DNA from: Bacillus sp. SORGH_AS_0510
GTDB taxonomy: Bacteria > Bacillota > Bacilli > Bacillales > Cytobacillaceae
Assembly: GCF_030818775.1 (NCBI RefSeq)
Contig: NZ_JAUTAU010000001.1
Location: 1,182,001-1,246,000 of the forward strand
Direction of reading: 5' to 3'
Length of the DNA: 64,000 bases
In this document: positions 17,173 through 26,110 of the stretch, one piece after another
Position numbering within the stretch: position 1 is the stretch's first letter
Layout: each line of letters opens with the position of its first letter
Notes under the pieces: model-generated
Database searches by the model: none
What the model was told of the DNA's origin: nothing
What the model saw: only the letters and a program-made list of their open reading frames with translations
Made by a program: the position numbers and the translations under genes

Positions 17173-18420
17173 ATGAAATCAAAAAAGGTGGCACATTTAG
17201 TTACAAGTGGTATGCTTGCTTCAACAATTATTTTCTCATTTGGTACAGGCTCAGCATTTGCAAATGGCGATGGTACTGAAACAAATGATTCAGCCGTCAC
17301 TTCGGAAACAGGTACAGTAACGGAACCAGTTGAAGATACAACAGTGGATACTGGGGCAACAGCTGAACAAGAATCGACTGAACAAGCGGATGATGTAACA
17401 GAAGATAAAAAAGAGGCAGATGTAGAAAAGGCAGAAGCGCCTTCATTAATTCCTGGAGATTTCTTTTACTTTGTAAAATTAATGGCAGAAAAAGTTCGCC
17501 TTGCATTCACGTTTGACGATTATAAAGAAGCACAGCTTCTAGCTGATTTTGCCTCTGAACGTATTGCAGAAGCAAACGCACTATTTAAAGAAGGAAAAAC
17601 TGATGAGGCGGCAGAGCTATTAAAAGAAGCGATTGCTACACAAGAACAAGCTGGCGCAAAATTAACTGATTCAAAAGATACTACTGAAGAAGAAACTACT
17701 GTTGATGGCGAAGTTTCTGATGAAACAAAAGCTACTACTGATGAAACAAAAGCTACTGATGAAACAGAAGTTAAAGTAGAAAGCAAGCTTGCTCATAACA
17801 TTGACTCACTATTGGCTGCACTTAGTCATGTTAAAAATGAAACGGCCCAAAAATCACTTATGAAAAACATTCAAAAAACTTTTGCTAAGTTAGAGAAAAA
17901 GGCAGCTAAGCTTGAAAATAAAGATGCTAAGTTTGCTAAGAAGATGAAGAAGCTTAAAGATCAAGTGAGTGGCGATGAATCTTCAGATGATGAAGTGGCA
18001 ACTGATGAGTCTACTACTGAAGAAACATCAACTGAAGTGGAACAAGAAACAACTGAAACAGAAAAAGCTACAACTGAGCAAGAGACTGAAAACACAGAAG
18101 CGGCTAGCAAAAATATAGAAAAGCAGCAAGAAGCAGTTAAAAAAGTAGAAGAAAAGCAAAGAGAAGAAGCTAAAAAAGCTCAAGAAAAGCAAAGAGAAGA
18201 GGTTAAAAAAGCTCAAGAAAAGCAAAGAGAAGAAGCTAAAAAGGCTCAAGAAAAGCAAAGAGAAGAGGCTAAAAAGGCTCAAGAAAAGCAAAGAGAAGAG
18301 GCTAAAAAAGCTCAAGAGAAACAAAGGGAAGAAGCTAAAAAGTCTAAAGAAAAAAAGCATGAAGAAGATCACCATGAAAAAAGTGACGACAACGAACATC
18401 ATGGCAAAGGTAACCATTAA
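17173..18420 (+). CDS. Secreted DUF5667-domain protein with 11-residue Lys/Glu/Gln repeats
   Basis: 415-aa exported protein of unknown function. The signal peptide ends near AFA-NG, followed by a Thr/Glu-rich linker. A DUF5667-type helical domain (PSLIPGDFFYFVKLMAEK ... FASERIAEANALFKEG, about residues 97-165) is next, then more low-complexity acidic linker and a Lys-rich helical segment. Six near-identical 11-residue units (EKQREEAKKAQ) follow at residues about 327-392, encoded by a 33-bp tandem DNA repeat at 18151-18348, then a His/Lys-rich tail. The hendecad periodicity predicts a long coiled coil. There is no sorting signal or TM, so it is released or held in the wall by charge. Confidence 0.75.
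   Translation: MKSKKVAHLVTSGMLASTIIFSFGTGSAFANGDGTETNDSAVTSETGTVTEPVEDTTVDTGATAEQESTEQADDVTEDKKEADVEKAEAPSLIPGDFFYFVKLMAEKVRLAFTFDDYKEAQLLADFASERIAEANALFKEGKTDEAAELLKEAIATQEQAGAKLTDSKDTTEEETTVDGEVSDETKATTDETKATDETEVKVESKLAHNIDSLLAALSHVKNETAQKSLMKNIQKTFAKLEKKAAKLENKDAKFAKKMKKLKDQVSGDESSDDEVATDESTTEETSTEVEQETTETEKATTEQETENTEAASKNIEKQQEAVKKVEEKQREEAKKAQEKQREEVKKAQEKQREEAKKAQEKQREEAKKAQEKQREEAKKAQEKQREEAKKSKEKKHEEDHHEKSDDNEHHGKGNH
18151..18348 (+). repeat. 33-bp tandem repeat inside the DUF5667 gene
   Basis: Six in-frame copies of a 33-bp unit beginning GAAAAGCAAAGAGAAGA, encoding EKQREE(A/V)KKAQ. The last copy diverges (KKSK). Near-identity at the DNA level suggests recent expansion by slippage. 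Confidence 0.9.
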
Positions 18421-18426
18421 TAGTAT

Positions 18427-18461
18427 AAAAAAGGTGCAGCCTCCTTGGCGCACCTTTTTGT
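18427..18461 (+). terminator. Terminator downstream of the DUF5667 gene
   Basis: AAAAAGGTGC / GCACCTTTTT arms around AGCCTCCTTGGC. Symmetric A/T tracts allow use in both directions, so it can also stop the convergent kinase gene. Confidence 0.8.
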
Positions 18462-18474
18462 TTTTGCAGATGAC

Positions 18475-19446
18475 TTAACTTTTGTATAATTCCCTTTCCT
18501 CCGTAAGGTCCTTAATGAAATGATTGAAATTAGTTGCGTTAATCCAGTTCCTTCCCCAAACGTCCTCATTTTTTAGCATAGTCCCTAGCAGCCAAATCCT
18601 CCTTACCGAAATAAAAATAGGTAAGCTTCGTCTATCTTCATCAGATAAGTTACGCCGGCTTAAATATCCATTCAAAAAAGCATCCCAACAAGCTTTTTCA
18701 AGGTTACGGTAATTATTTTTTAAATTCCACCAAAAGACCGCTATATCATAAGCACGATAGCCAAAGCTGCTACAATCAAAATCAAATATCTCAAGGTGTT
18801 GCCCCTGTAAATGCATATTAAAGTTGTGGTAATCTCCATGGCAAAACCCGTATTCTAGCGTTCTTTCTCGTATCATTTTTTCTAGGTTAGCAACGATCTC
18901 ACAAAAAGTATTTACTTGTTCAGGATGTAAATGATTTTTCAATGAAGGCAAAAGAATGGATACAGGTTCTGATAACAAATGATTAAGATCCAATTCAAAA
19001 CTTCTTTCATGAGAGGAAACAAATGTATGACTCTTATTGTGCAGTTCGGCTAATGACCTTCCGAGAATGCGGCAGTTATCCTCGTTAATTTCGGGTCTGT
19101 CGCCAGGGGAGTAGGAAAATAAGACCCCGTATCTTTTTCCTTCAGGTGCCTCAATGTCAACTGACCAATTTCCTTCTGCAGTTTTCACAGGAGCCGAAAC
19201 AAGGAGTCCTTCTCCCTTTAGCCAATTAATCGCTTCCAATTCGAACAAGATATCTGATTCATTTCGCCAATTGTGCCGATAGACTCGAAAGATGTATTTT
19301 TCGTCTTGTGTTGTGATGAAGTATGTATCGTTTAGACCTCGAGTGAGAAACTCACAGGAAACAATTTTCAAATCATAATTATCTAAAAGATCTCTTACTG
19401 ATTGAGTGGAGAGAAGGGAATGAGTGACTTTGATTAGATTATTCAT
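18475..19446 (-). CDS. APH/ChoK-fold phosphotransferase family protein
   Basis: 323-aa cytosolic protein with the protein-kinase-like fold of aminoglycoside phosphotransferases. The ATP-binding Lys lies in EKYIFRVYRHN, the catalytic loop is CHGDYHNFN (about residue 216), and the metal-binding Asp is in IFDFDCSS (DFD rather than the usual DFE/DWE). YDIAVFWWNL is typical of APH/homoserine-kinase-like members. Substrate cannot be deduced; relatives phosphorylate small alcohols, amino sugars or proteins (SrkA). Nothing nearby suggests drug resistance. GGAGG precedes the ATG. Confidence 0.8.
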   Translation of the reverse strand: MNNLIKVTHSLLSTQSVRDLLDNYDLKIVSCEFLTRGLNDTYFITTQDEKYIFRVYRHNWRNESDILFELEAINWLKGEGLLVSAPVKTAEGNWSVDIEAPEGKRYGVLFSYSPGDRPEINEDNCRILGRSLAELHNKSHTFVSSHERSFELDLNHLLSEPVSILLPSLKNHLHPEQVNTFCEIVANLEKMIRERTLEYGFCHGDYHNFNMHLQGQHLEIFDFDCSSFGYRAYDIAVFWWNLKNNYRNLEKACWDAFLNGYLSRRNLSDEDRRSLPIFISVRRIWLLGTMLKNEDVWGRNWINATNFNHFIKDLTEERELYKS

Positions 19447-19515
19447 TTTTACCTCCGGACAATTCAGATATAAAGAAAGAACCGACGATCTATTCGCCGG
19501 TCCCTCCCATTATTA

Positions 19516-22026
19516 TTACTTGACTGCTCCACAGCAGTTTTTATATTTTTTGCCGCTTCCACAGATACATGGATCGTTGCGACCGATATCCATTTGATTT
19601 ACTTTTGGTTTTTTCTTAACCGGCTCTCCGTCTTCCTTTGGATTGACTGCTTGACCTTTCGCTACCTCTTGACGCTCAAGGTTATTGCGGATTTCTGCTT
19701 TCATGATGTACATAGCCGCTTCATCTTCAATTGATTGAATCATTGATTCAAACATCGCAAACCCTTCGTGCTGGTATTCACGAAGCGGATCGATTTGGCC
19801 GTACGCACGTAAGTGAATACCTTGGCGAAGCTGATCCATTGCATCGATATGATCGATCCACTTGGAATCAACCGCACGCAATGTAATAACTTTTTCAAAT
19901 TCACGCATTTGCTCTGATGAAAGGATTTGCTCTTTTTCGTCGTAGCGCTCCTTCACTTTGGCAAAAATGACGTCGACCATTTCTTCTGGATCTTTTCCTT
20001 TCAGATCTTCAATGGTGATGTCACCTTCATGCAGAAGAGTTGCTTGGACGTACTCAACAATGGCTTGTAGATCCCAATCTTCCTCATCCTCATGGCGGGA
20101 AGCATGAACCTCTACATTTCGTTGAATGGAATTTAGAATCATTTTTTGAACGATTTCACGGAGATCTTCAGATTCTAATACTTCATCACGCTGGCTATAG
20201 ATGATTTCACGCTGTTGGCGTAGAACATCGTCATATTGTAAGAGCTGTTTACGAGCGTCAAAGTTGTTGCCCTCTACTCGTTTTTGTGCAGACTCAACGG
20301 CACGGGAAACCATTTTACTTTGAATTGGCTGGGTATCATCCATACCAAGACGCTCCATCATCGCTTTCATATTATCAGAACCGAAGCGGCGCATCAGTTC
20401 GTCTTCCATTGATAAATAGAACTGTGTGATACCAGGATCTCCTTGACGTCCAGAACGACCGCGAAGCTGGTTATCTATACGTCTACTTTCATGACGCTCT
20501 GTACCAATAACGGCAAGACCGCCAAGCTCAATGACGCCTTCACCAAGCTTAATGTCCGTACCACGTCCCGCCATGTTTGTAGCGATAGTAACTGCACCTT
20601 TATGGCCTGCTTCAGCGATAATTTCGGCTTCTCTTTCATGGTTCTTCGCGTTCAACACATTGTGACGGATACCCTTTTTCAATAGGTATTTAGAGATTAA
20701 TTCAGATGTTTCAATTGCCACCGTACCGACTAGGACGGGTTGTCCTAATCTGTTGCGCTCAGCAATATCCTCAACCACAGCACGGAATTTGCCATCCATT
20801 GATTTGTATATTAAATCAGGGCGGTCATCACGAGCAATTGGTCTATTTGTAGGGATCACAATAACATTCATATTATAAATGTTACGGAATTCTTCTTCTT
20901 CCGTTTTAGCCGTACCTGTCATACCAGCCAATTTTTCATACATACGGAAGTAGTTCTGGAATGTAATTGTAGCCATGGTCATGCTTTCGTTTTGAACTTC
21001 GAGGCCTTCTTTTGCCTCAATTGCCTGATGCAAGCCCTCGCTGTAGCGGCGGCCTTTCATCAAACGACCGGTAAACTGGTCAACGATTACAATTTCGCCT
21101 TCCTGCACCACATAATCAATGTCAAGGTGCATGCTGACATTTGCTTTTAATGCCTGATTAATATGATGGTTCAACGTAACGTTTGCCATATCAAAAAGGT
21201 TTTCAATTCCGAAAGCTTTTTCAGCTTTGCTGATTCCTTCTTCTGTCAACATAACGCCCTTTGTTTTTTCGTCGTACGTATAGTCAACATCCTTAGTTAA
21301 CATACGAACAAATGCATTTGCTTGAATATAAAGGGCTGCAGATTTTTGGGCTGAGCCTGAAATAATCAATGGTGTACGTGCTTCGTCAATTAAAATAGAG
21401 TCTGTTTCGTCAATAACCGCATAATAAAGCGGACGTTGTACTTTTTGCTCTTTATAAAGGACCATATTGTCACGAAGGTAGTCGAAGCCGAACTCATTGT
21501 TTGTACCATAGGTAATGTCGGCAGCATAGGCAGCCTGTTTTTCATCCTTATCCATGCTGTTTAAGTTTAAACCAACAGTAAGGCCTAAGAATTCATACAG
21601 CTGACCCATCTCAGCCGCGTCACGGCTTGCTAAGTATTCGTTGACAGTTACTACATGAACTCCTTTACCAGAAAGAGCATTCAAGTAAACAGGCATGGTC
21701 GCTGTTAAAGTTTTACCTTCACCTGTTTTCATCTCCGAAATGTTTCCTTCATGGAGTGAAATACCCCCCATTAACTGGACGTGGTACGGATATAAGCCAA
21801 GAACACGGCGTGCACCTTCACGGACAACCGCAAATGCTTCTACTAGTAAATCATCAAGGGATTCTCCCTTTTGATAACGAGCTTTGAACTCTTCAGTTTT
21901 CTCACGAAGCTGATCGTCGGAAAGCCTTTCCGTTTCTGCTGCAAGTGCTTCAATTTTCACTGCGAGCTTGTCTAAGCGCTTTAATTCACGCTTGTTCAGA
22001 TCAAACACTTTATTTAAAATCCCCAT
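19516..22026 (-). CDS. secA: Preprotein translocase ATPase SecA
   Basis: Motor of the Sec pathway that drives unfolded preproteins through SecYEG. 836 aa, standard for Bacillaceae. Walker A MKTGEGKT lies near residue 100, the DEAD-like box [12 protein letters not shown] near 210, and SAT-equivalent and NBD2 motifs include [13 protein letters not shown] and RGRSGRQGD. The extreme C-terminus carries a zinc-binding SEC-C motif ([19 protein letters not shown]) that binds SecB or ribosomes in other species. Gene order hpf-secA-prfB is conserved in Bacillus, although here secA is inverted and about 12 kb of inserted genes separate it from prfB. Confidence 0.98.
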   Translation of the reverse strand: MGILNKVFDLNKRELKRLDKLAVKIEALAAETERLSDDQLREKTEEFKARYQKGESLDDLLVEAFAVVREGARRVLGLYPYHVQLMGGISLHEGNISEMKTGEGKTLTATMPVYLNALSGKGVHVVTVNEYLASRDAAEMGQLYEFLGLTVGLNLNSMDKDEKQAAYAADITYGTNNEFGFDYLRDNMVLYKEQKVQRPLYYAVIDETDSILIDEARTPLIISGSAQKSAALYIQANAFVRMLTKDVDYTYDEKTKGVMLTEEGISKAEKAFGIENLFDMANVTLNHHINQALKANVSMHLDIDYVVQEGEIVIVDQFTGRLMKGRRYSEGLHQAIEAKEGLEVQNESMTMATITFQNYFRMYEKLAGMTGTAKTEEEEFRNIYNMNVIVIPTNRPIARDDRPDLIYKSMDGKFRAVVEDIAERNRLGQPVLVGTVAIETSELISKYLLKKGIRHNVLNAKNHEREAEIIAEAGHKGAVTIATNMAGRGTDIKLGEGVIELGGLAVIGTERHESRRIDNQLRGRSGRQGDPGITQFYLSMEDELMRRFGSDNMKAMMERLGMDDTQPIQSKMVSRAVESAQKRVEGNNFDARKQLLQYDDVLRQQREIIYSQRDEVLESEDLREIVQKMILNSIQRNVEVHASRHEDEEDWDLQAIVEYVQATLLHEGDITIEDLKGKDPEEMVDVIFAKVKERYDEKEQILSSEQMREFEKVITLRAVDSKWIDHIDAMDQLRQGIHLRAYGQIDPLREYQHEGFAMFESMIQSIEDEAAMYIMKAEIRNNLERQEVAKGQAVNPKEDGEPVKKKPKVNQMDIGRNDPCICGSGKKYKNCCGAVK

Positions 22027-22560
22027 ATCTGATGAACGCTCCTTTTTATCGAGACTAAATCGTCTTTTTCAAAAATCATTCTGTCAAAAATATTCGATAA
22101 TTTCCTTTTTTATCTTACCATTTCCACTATAGAGTGACAACATTGTTAGCGTGGAATCAAATTTTGTCATTCTATTATTATATCGCTTTCCAATCGAAAC
22201 TTCTATTTCGAAGGGTTCGGTTTTTTGCCATATTTGACAATCTTATGGCGAGGAAACTTAGAAGCTTTTTGCTTAGTAAAAAGAATGGCACTTAATCTAT
22301 ATAAAAATGAATAAATATATTTTCTATTGTATATTTATTAGTTTTTAGATAGGTTTCTACTGTCTGGGTAGTGATAAGTTAACTGTTGGTATAACAATGT
22401 TTTTATGTTGTTTTTAGAGTTTATAATTTTGTCACAGGTGTGTAGAAATATTCACAAATTGTACATTGGAATATACTCTTACAATGTTAGATACTACCTT
22501 TAGAGAGGTTAATCTGGAAAAAAATTAGAGAATCAATCCAAGATGGGAAGGGTGAGTATA
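22027..22560. other. 534-bp divergent intergenic region between secA and the cytochrome block
   Basis: AT-rich and non-coding. It must hold promoters in both directions. Upstream of the cytochrome gene a TTCACAAATTG stretch (22451-22461) and a TACAAT hexamer (22480-22485) are possible elements. TTTGTGAA on the minus strand resembles ResD/Rex-type half-sites, but no full palindrome was found. No hairpin terminator, repeat or ORF stands out. Confidence 0.5.
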
Positions 22561-23931
22561 GTGGCCATTTGGGGGAGAAAGAAAAATAAAAATGAAGAAC
22601 CGGAAACAAGAGAAGATAGAAAAAAAGGCCCAATACGAAGACTTTGGCAAAAGTTCCGAAGTATAGATTGGAAGAATCCAGTGAACAGGTGGAAATTGCT
22701 ATTTGTTTCACTTGTTGGTTGTATTGTTGTTTTTGGAGGCGGTTATGGTGTCCTGTCGTTAACCAACTCCCCGACATTTTGCGCAAGCTGCCACGAAATG
22801 GCACCAGAGTACTCCTCCTATACAGCGAGTGCTCACAATCAAATCACATGCGTTCAGTGCCATATTAAGCCTGGAACAATCAACATGCTGACACACAAAA
22901 TGAAGTCGATGAAAGAAGTATACTACCACGTTACTGGTGTCCCAAAACAAATCGTTCAAACAGAAGAAGAAGCTGTCTCCAATGAAAACTGTTTACAATG
23001 TCACTCAAAAAATCGCCTGGTTACTGCTTCAGGTGACTTGAAGGTGAACCATAAAGGCCATATAGAAAAAGATATACCATGTATTACCTGTCACGCAGGT
23101 GTTGTTCATGCGAAGATGGCAACTCGTGGAATTAACGTGGAAGACGCTCGTGGCCACTGGACAAAAGAAAGTGCCCAAAAATTGATGGAAAAGAAATACT
23201 TGAGACCTAATATGGGTTCATGTATTGATTGCCATGACAAAGTGAATAACGGTGAAGAACCATGGAAAGATGTGGCCTACAACGTTCCTCCAAATCCAGA
23301 AGAGATGGAGAAGAAACTCGAAGAGAAAGAAAAAGAAGGAACTGTTCAAGCCACTAAGGATGACGAAACAATAGATGCAGCAGCAACAGTTGAGCATGAT
23401 CAAAAAACGCAAGAAATTATTCTACAAGCAATCGGTAAACAAAAGAAAGATGTAAAAATTTCGATGGAGTGTAAAACCTGCCATAAACAGACAGATATTC
23501 CTAAAACACATAAAAATGTTGATTGGAGCAATAATCATGGCACAACAGCAGTTAAACAGCTAGATAAATGTGTGAACTGTCACCAGGATTCTAAGTGGGT
23601 TAGAGAGATTCCAAAAGAAGATATTCTTTCACTGTTGAAAATGGGCAATCAAAAAGAAAAGTATGTTCCTAACATGACATTGGTGAAGGAACAAGCTAGA
23701 ACGAACAAATTCTGTAGTGCCTGTCATGCAGACCGACCAGATAGTCATGGTGAAAGTAATCAATGGTTAACCTCTCACGCTTCGAAAGCGAAAACGGCTG
23801 AAATGAAAGCTGAATGCTTTGTCTGTCATGATCGTGAGAAACCAAAAGCGGATTCAACAGATGCCATAGCTCCGACAGATGTGTATTGCCAATATTGCCA
23901 TAGAACGGGCTTTAAAGATGATAAAAATTAA
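22561..23931 (+). CDS. Membrane-anchored decahaem cytochrome c, NapC/NrfH-type N-terminus
   Basis: Predicted quinol dehydrogenase that would take electrons from menaquinol. A short basic cytoplasmic start leads to one TM helix (about residues 40-62), then an extracytoplasmic domain. The first motif is CASCHEM, the CXXCHxM form of NrfH/NapC quinol oxidases, followed by CVQCH, CLQCH, CITCH, CIDCH, CKTCH, CVNCH, CSACH, CFVCH and CQYCH: ten haem c sites in about 456 aa. A Lys/Glu-rich helical insert lies mid-way. GTG at 22561 is preferred because AAGGGTGA (22548-22555) is well placed; an in-frame ATG at 22543 lacks a clear RBS. First gene of the block. The function is inferred from architecture. 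Confidence 0.85.
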   Translation: MAIWGRKKNKNEEPETREDRKKGPIRRLWQKFRSIDWKNPVNRWKLLFVSLVGCIVVFGGGYGVLSLTNSPTFCASCHEMAPEYSSYTASAHNQITCVQCHIKPGTINMLTHKMKSMKEVYYHVTGVPKQIVQTEEEAVSNENCLQCHSKNRLVTASGDLKVNHKGHIEKDIPCITCHAGVVHAKMATRGINVEDARGHWTKESAQKLMEKKYLRPNMGSCIDCHDKVNNGEEPWKDVAYNVPPNPEEMEKKLEEKEKEGTVQATKDDETIDAAATVEHDQKTQEIILQAIGKQKKDVKISMECKTCHKQTDIPKTHKNVDWSNNHGTTAVKQLDKCVNCHQDSKWVREIPKEDILSLLKMGNQKEKYVPNMTLVKEQARTNKFCSACHADRPDSHGESNQWLTSHASKAKTAEMKAECFVCHDREKPKADSTDAIAPTDVYCQYCHRTGFKDDKN

Positions 23932-23952
23932 GGCTTAAAAGGAGGGAAAACA

Positions 23953-25119
23953 ATGGAAGAAGAACACAAAGACCAGACCTCCCCTCCACGGACTCGCTAC
24001 AAATTATATAAGTATTTAACCGTAGCACTGCTATTTATCGTCGTCTTTTTCTCATTGGGACTCATAGGAGTAGAAACGACTTCGAGTTCCAGTTTTTGCT
24101 CCTCGTGCCATGAGATGAAGCCGGAGTTTTATACGTGGAAGGCCTCCACCCATAGTGAGGTGGATTGTGTTAAGTGTCATATAGGTTCAGGTACAGAGGA
24201 ATATGCAAAGGCAAAGGCAAACGGACTCATGCAGATATACAAAAAAGCAACGCAAACATACACCGCTCCTATAAGGATGCCTAAAGAAATACCTGATAGT
24301 GCGTGTGAAAGCTGTCATGACGTTTCCAAACGAGATGTAACAGCATCAGGGGACATTATTATCCCGCATGATAAGCATAAAAACAAAGAGATTGAATGTA
24401 TCCAATGTCATAGCGGTGTGGCCCACGGCAAGATAGCCGATAGAAAAATGACATTCCAAACGGATTACGAAAAATGGGATAGCAAAACCGGAAAAACAGC
24501 TATGGCTGACTTGAAATTTATCCGGCCAGACATGGAAACCTGTGTAGAGTGTCACAAGGCTCGAAAAGTATCAAATGAGTGTTCTACGTGTCATACAACG
24601 GGGATGATCCCAAAAAGTCATAAAGAAGCTGACTTTAAATCAAAAACACATGGAAAGCAAGCCTCTAAGGGTTTAATGAAGTGTAACCAATGTCATAACG
24701 AAATGTCAAAAGAACCGCTAGAAGGGTATGAAGAGCAGTCTGTAGTTGAAAGCTTCCTCCATTCCGATAATGCCCTTAGAAAACAAAAGAATGCCTATAA
24801 CTATGCGAAGGAAAATACGTTTTGTGCTGATTGCCACCAAAAACGTCCTGCCAGCCATGACAGCCATTTTTACGATAACCATGGATCGATTGCTAGCAAA
24901 AATCAGGAAACCTGTGCAGCTTGTCATGATGTGAAAAAGTCTAGTTCAGAGAGTGGAAATCAAGTGAATTGTTCATCCTGTCACCCAAGTAGCCATAGCC
25001 AAAAACAAGCCAATTGGAAGGCACAGCACCCAATCTCTTTAAAAGGTGTTCAGAAACCTTCAGAGAAATGCTACACCTGTCACTCTAAACCAAGCTGTAC
25101 AAAATGTCATAAGTCATAA
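23953..25119 (+). CDS. Membrane-anchored dodecahaem cytochrome c, NapC/NrfH-type N-terminus
   Basis: 388-aa paralogue of the preceding protein. A single TM (about residues 22-42) precedes CSSCHEM (CXXCHxM quinol-site form). CVKCH, CESCH, CIQCH, CVECH, CSTCH, CNQCH, CADCH, CAACH, CSSCH, CYTCH and CTKCH follow: twelve haem c sites, a very high density (about one per 32 residues). IADRKMTF and IRPDMETC regions match IRGINVED/LRPNMGSC-like stretches of the first protein, so the pair arose by duplication and then gained different C-terminal haem modules. GGAGG lies before the ATG, 21 bp after the previous stop: clearly one operon. No CXXCK site (nitrite reductase NrfA type) is present. Confidence 0.87.
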   Translation: MEEEHKDQTSPPRTRYKLYKYLTVALLFIVVFFSLGLIGVETTSSSSFCSSCHEMKPEFYTWKASTHSEVDCVKCHIGSGTEEYAKAKANGLMQIYKKATQTYTAPIRMPKEIPDSACESCHDVSKRDVTASGDIIIPHDKHKNKEIECIQCHSGVAHGKIADRKMTFQTDYEKWDSKTGKTAMADLKFIRPDMETCVECHKARKVSNECSTCHTTGMIPKSHKEADFKSKTHGKQASKGLMKCNQCHNEMSKEPLEGYEEQSVVESFLHSDNALRKQKNAYNYAKENTFCADCHQKRPASHDSHFYDNHGSIASKNQETCAACHDVKKSSSESGNQVNCSSCHPSSHSQKQANWKAQHPISLKGVQKPSEKCYTCHSKPSCTKCHKS

Positions 25120-25158
25120 AGTTGACGAATCTTTGATTGGAGGCTTTATAAAGTAATT

Positions 25159-25357
25159 TTAGAAAAGGCTGTGTTAAAGAACAATGTTGATCTATACACC
25201 CTGTTGATTGGAGCGGAAGACGCGAAGACTCCTGTGGGAATATGGTTCAGGGGAGACCCCGCAGACGCTAGCGTCGAGGAGGCTCGCCGAAACACCCACG
25301 GAAAGCGAAGCGTCTGGACCGGAAATCAACAGGCAAATTTAACAGAGCCTTAGAAAA
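25159..25357 (+). mobile_element. MITE-like element, copy 1 (183 bp, internally deleted) with 8-bp target duplication
   Basis: The element spans 25167-25349, starting GGCTGTGTTAAAG and ending TTTAACAGAGCC (inverted ends). It is flanked by the direct repeat TTAGAAAA at 25159-25166 and 25350-25357. Inside are CCTGTTGATTGGAGCGGAA near the left and GGAAATCAACAGG near the right end, plus a GGGGAGACCCCGCAG core. It matches copies at 29839-30082 and 62302-62545 but lacks about 60 bp of the left interior. It sits between the second cytochrome and the TPR gene. A short reading frame across it is not a gene. Confidence 0.85.
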
Positions 25358-25383
25358 AACTAATGAAATTCGAGGTGGATATT

Positions 25384-26094
25384 ATGGAAGCTAAAGAGCT
25401 GCCAATCAATCCAGAAATAGAAATAAATGAAAGAACTCAGTTAAAGAAGGAAAGAAATAAGTATTTTACTAAATTGCAAGCTTTATTGATAATCGTAGCT
25501 ACCTTAATCGTGTGTGTAGGCGGCGGCTACTATATAAGCGATAAATATTTATGGTCAAATGCAGACAAGGGGAGAATCGATGAGCAAATCAATTATTATA
25601 GGCAGCTAGTCGATAACGAACCCAATAATCCAGAAAACCGAGTGAATCTAGGATACTCCTACTTTTTAAAAGGTAATAACAATAGTGCAATAAAGGAATT
25701 GAAGGTAGCTACTGATCTAGATAGCAAATACTTTGGTGCTTATTTTAATCTTGGTCTTGTTTACATTGATGAAGAAAGATACAACGATGCCTTAAAGCAG
25801 GCGCAAAAAGCAGTAGAGTTGGGACCTCGAAACTTTAAAGCACACTTATTAGCTGGAATGGTCTATCGTAATTTGAAAATGTATGATGAAGCCAATAAAT
25901 CGCTCAAAGAGGCACTTAAGTTAATGCCAACAAACACAGACACTATTACGGAAATTGGACGAGTGGCAGAAGATCAGGGCAGTTTTAAAGAGGCAGAGAA
26001 ATTTTTCAAAGAAGCATTAACCTATGATCCGCTCTATAAACCTGCATCTGAAGGCTTAGAGAGAATTGCTGCAAAAAACAAGGACAACAAATAG
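25384..26094 (+). CDS. Membrane-anchored TPR protein of the cytochrome block
   Basis: 236-aa protein with a charged cytoplasmic start, one TM helix (about residues 34-54) and four to five TPR units outside (DNEPNNPENRVNLGYSYFLK, SKYFGAYFNLGLVYIDEERY, PRNFKAHLLAGMVYRNLKMY, PTNTDTITEIGRVAEDQGSF). TPR proteins scaffold complexes and accompany multihaem cytochrome assembly or maturation genes in many bacteria. GAGGTGG six bases before the ATG at 25384 decides the start. The NHL gene follows after 16 bp. Likely a scaffold for the cytochromes, by context only. Confidence 0.8.
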   Translation: MEAKELPINPEIEINERTQLKKERNKYFTKLQALLIIVATLIVCVGGGYYISDKYLWSNADKGRIDEQINYYRQLVDNEPNNPENRVNLGYSYFLKGNNNSAIKELKVATDLDSKYFGAYFNLGLVYIDEERYNDALKQAQKAVELGPRNFKAHLLAGMVYRNLKMYDEANKSLKEALKLMPTNTDTITEIGRVAEDQGSFKEAEKFFKEALTYDPLYKPASEGLERIAAKNKDNK

Positions 26095-26110
26095 AAGGAG
26101 TTGACCACCA

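Noticed and set aside
18475..19446. Aminoglycoside resistance gene
   Set aside because: The APH fold is clear, but the motif variants and lack of a mobile or resistance context do not support drug modification.
22440..22465. Rex, FNR or ResD operator upstream of the cytochrome block
   Set aside because: TTCACAAAT and TGTGTAG half-sites are present but spacing and symmetry do not match any full consensus.
23953..25119. Ammonia-forming nitrite reductase system (NrfHA)
   Set aside because: The N-termini look like NrfH, but no CXXCK catalytic haem site occurs in any protein of the block.
25171..25353. 60-aa open frame downstream of the dodecahaem gene
   Set aside because: It lies wholly inside MITE copy 1. 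The same kind of frame appears in copies 2 and 3 in other contexts, so it belongs to the element.
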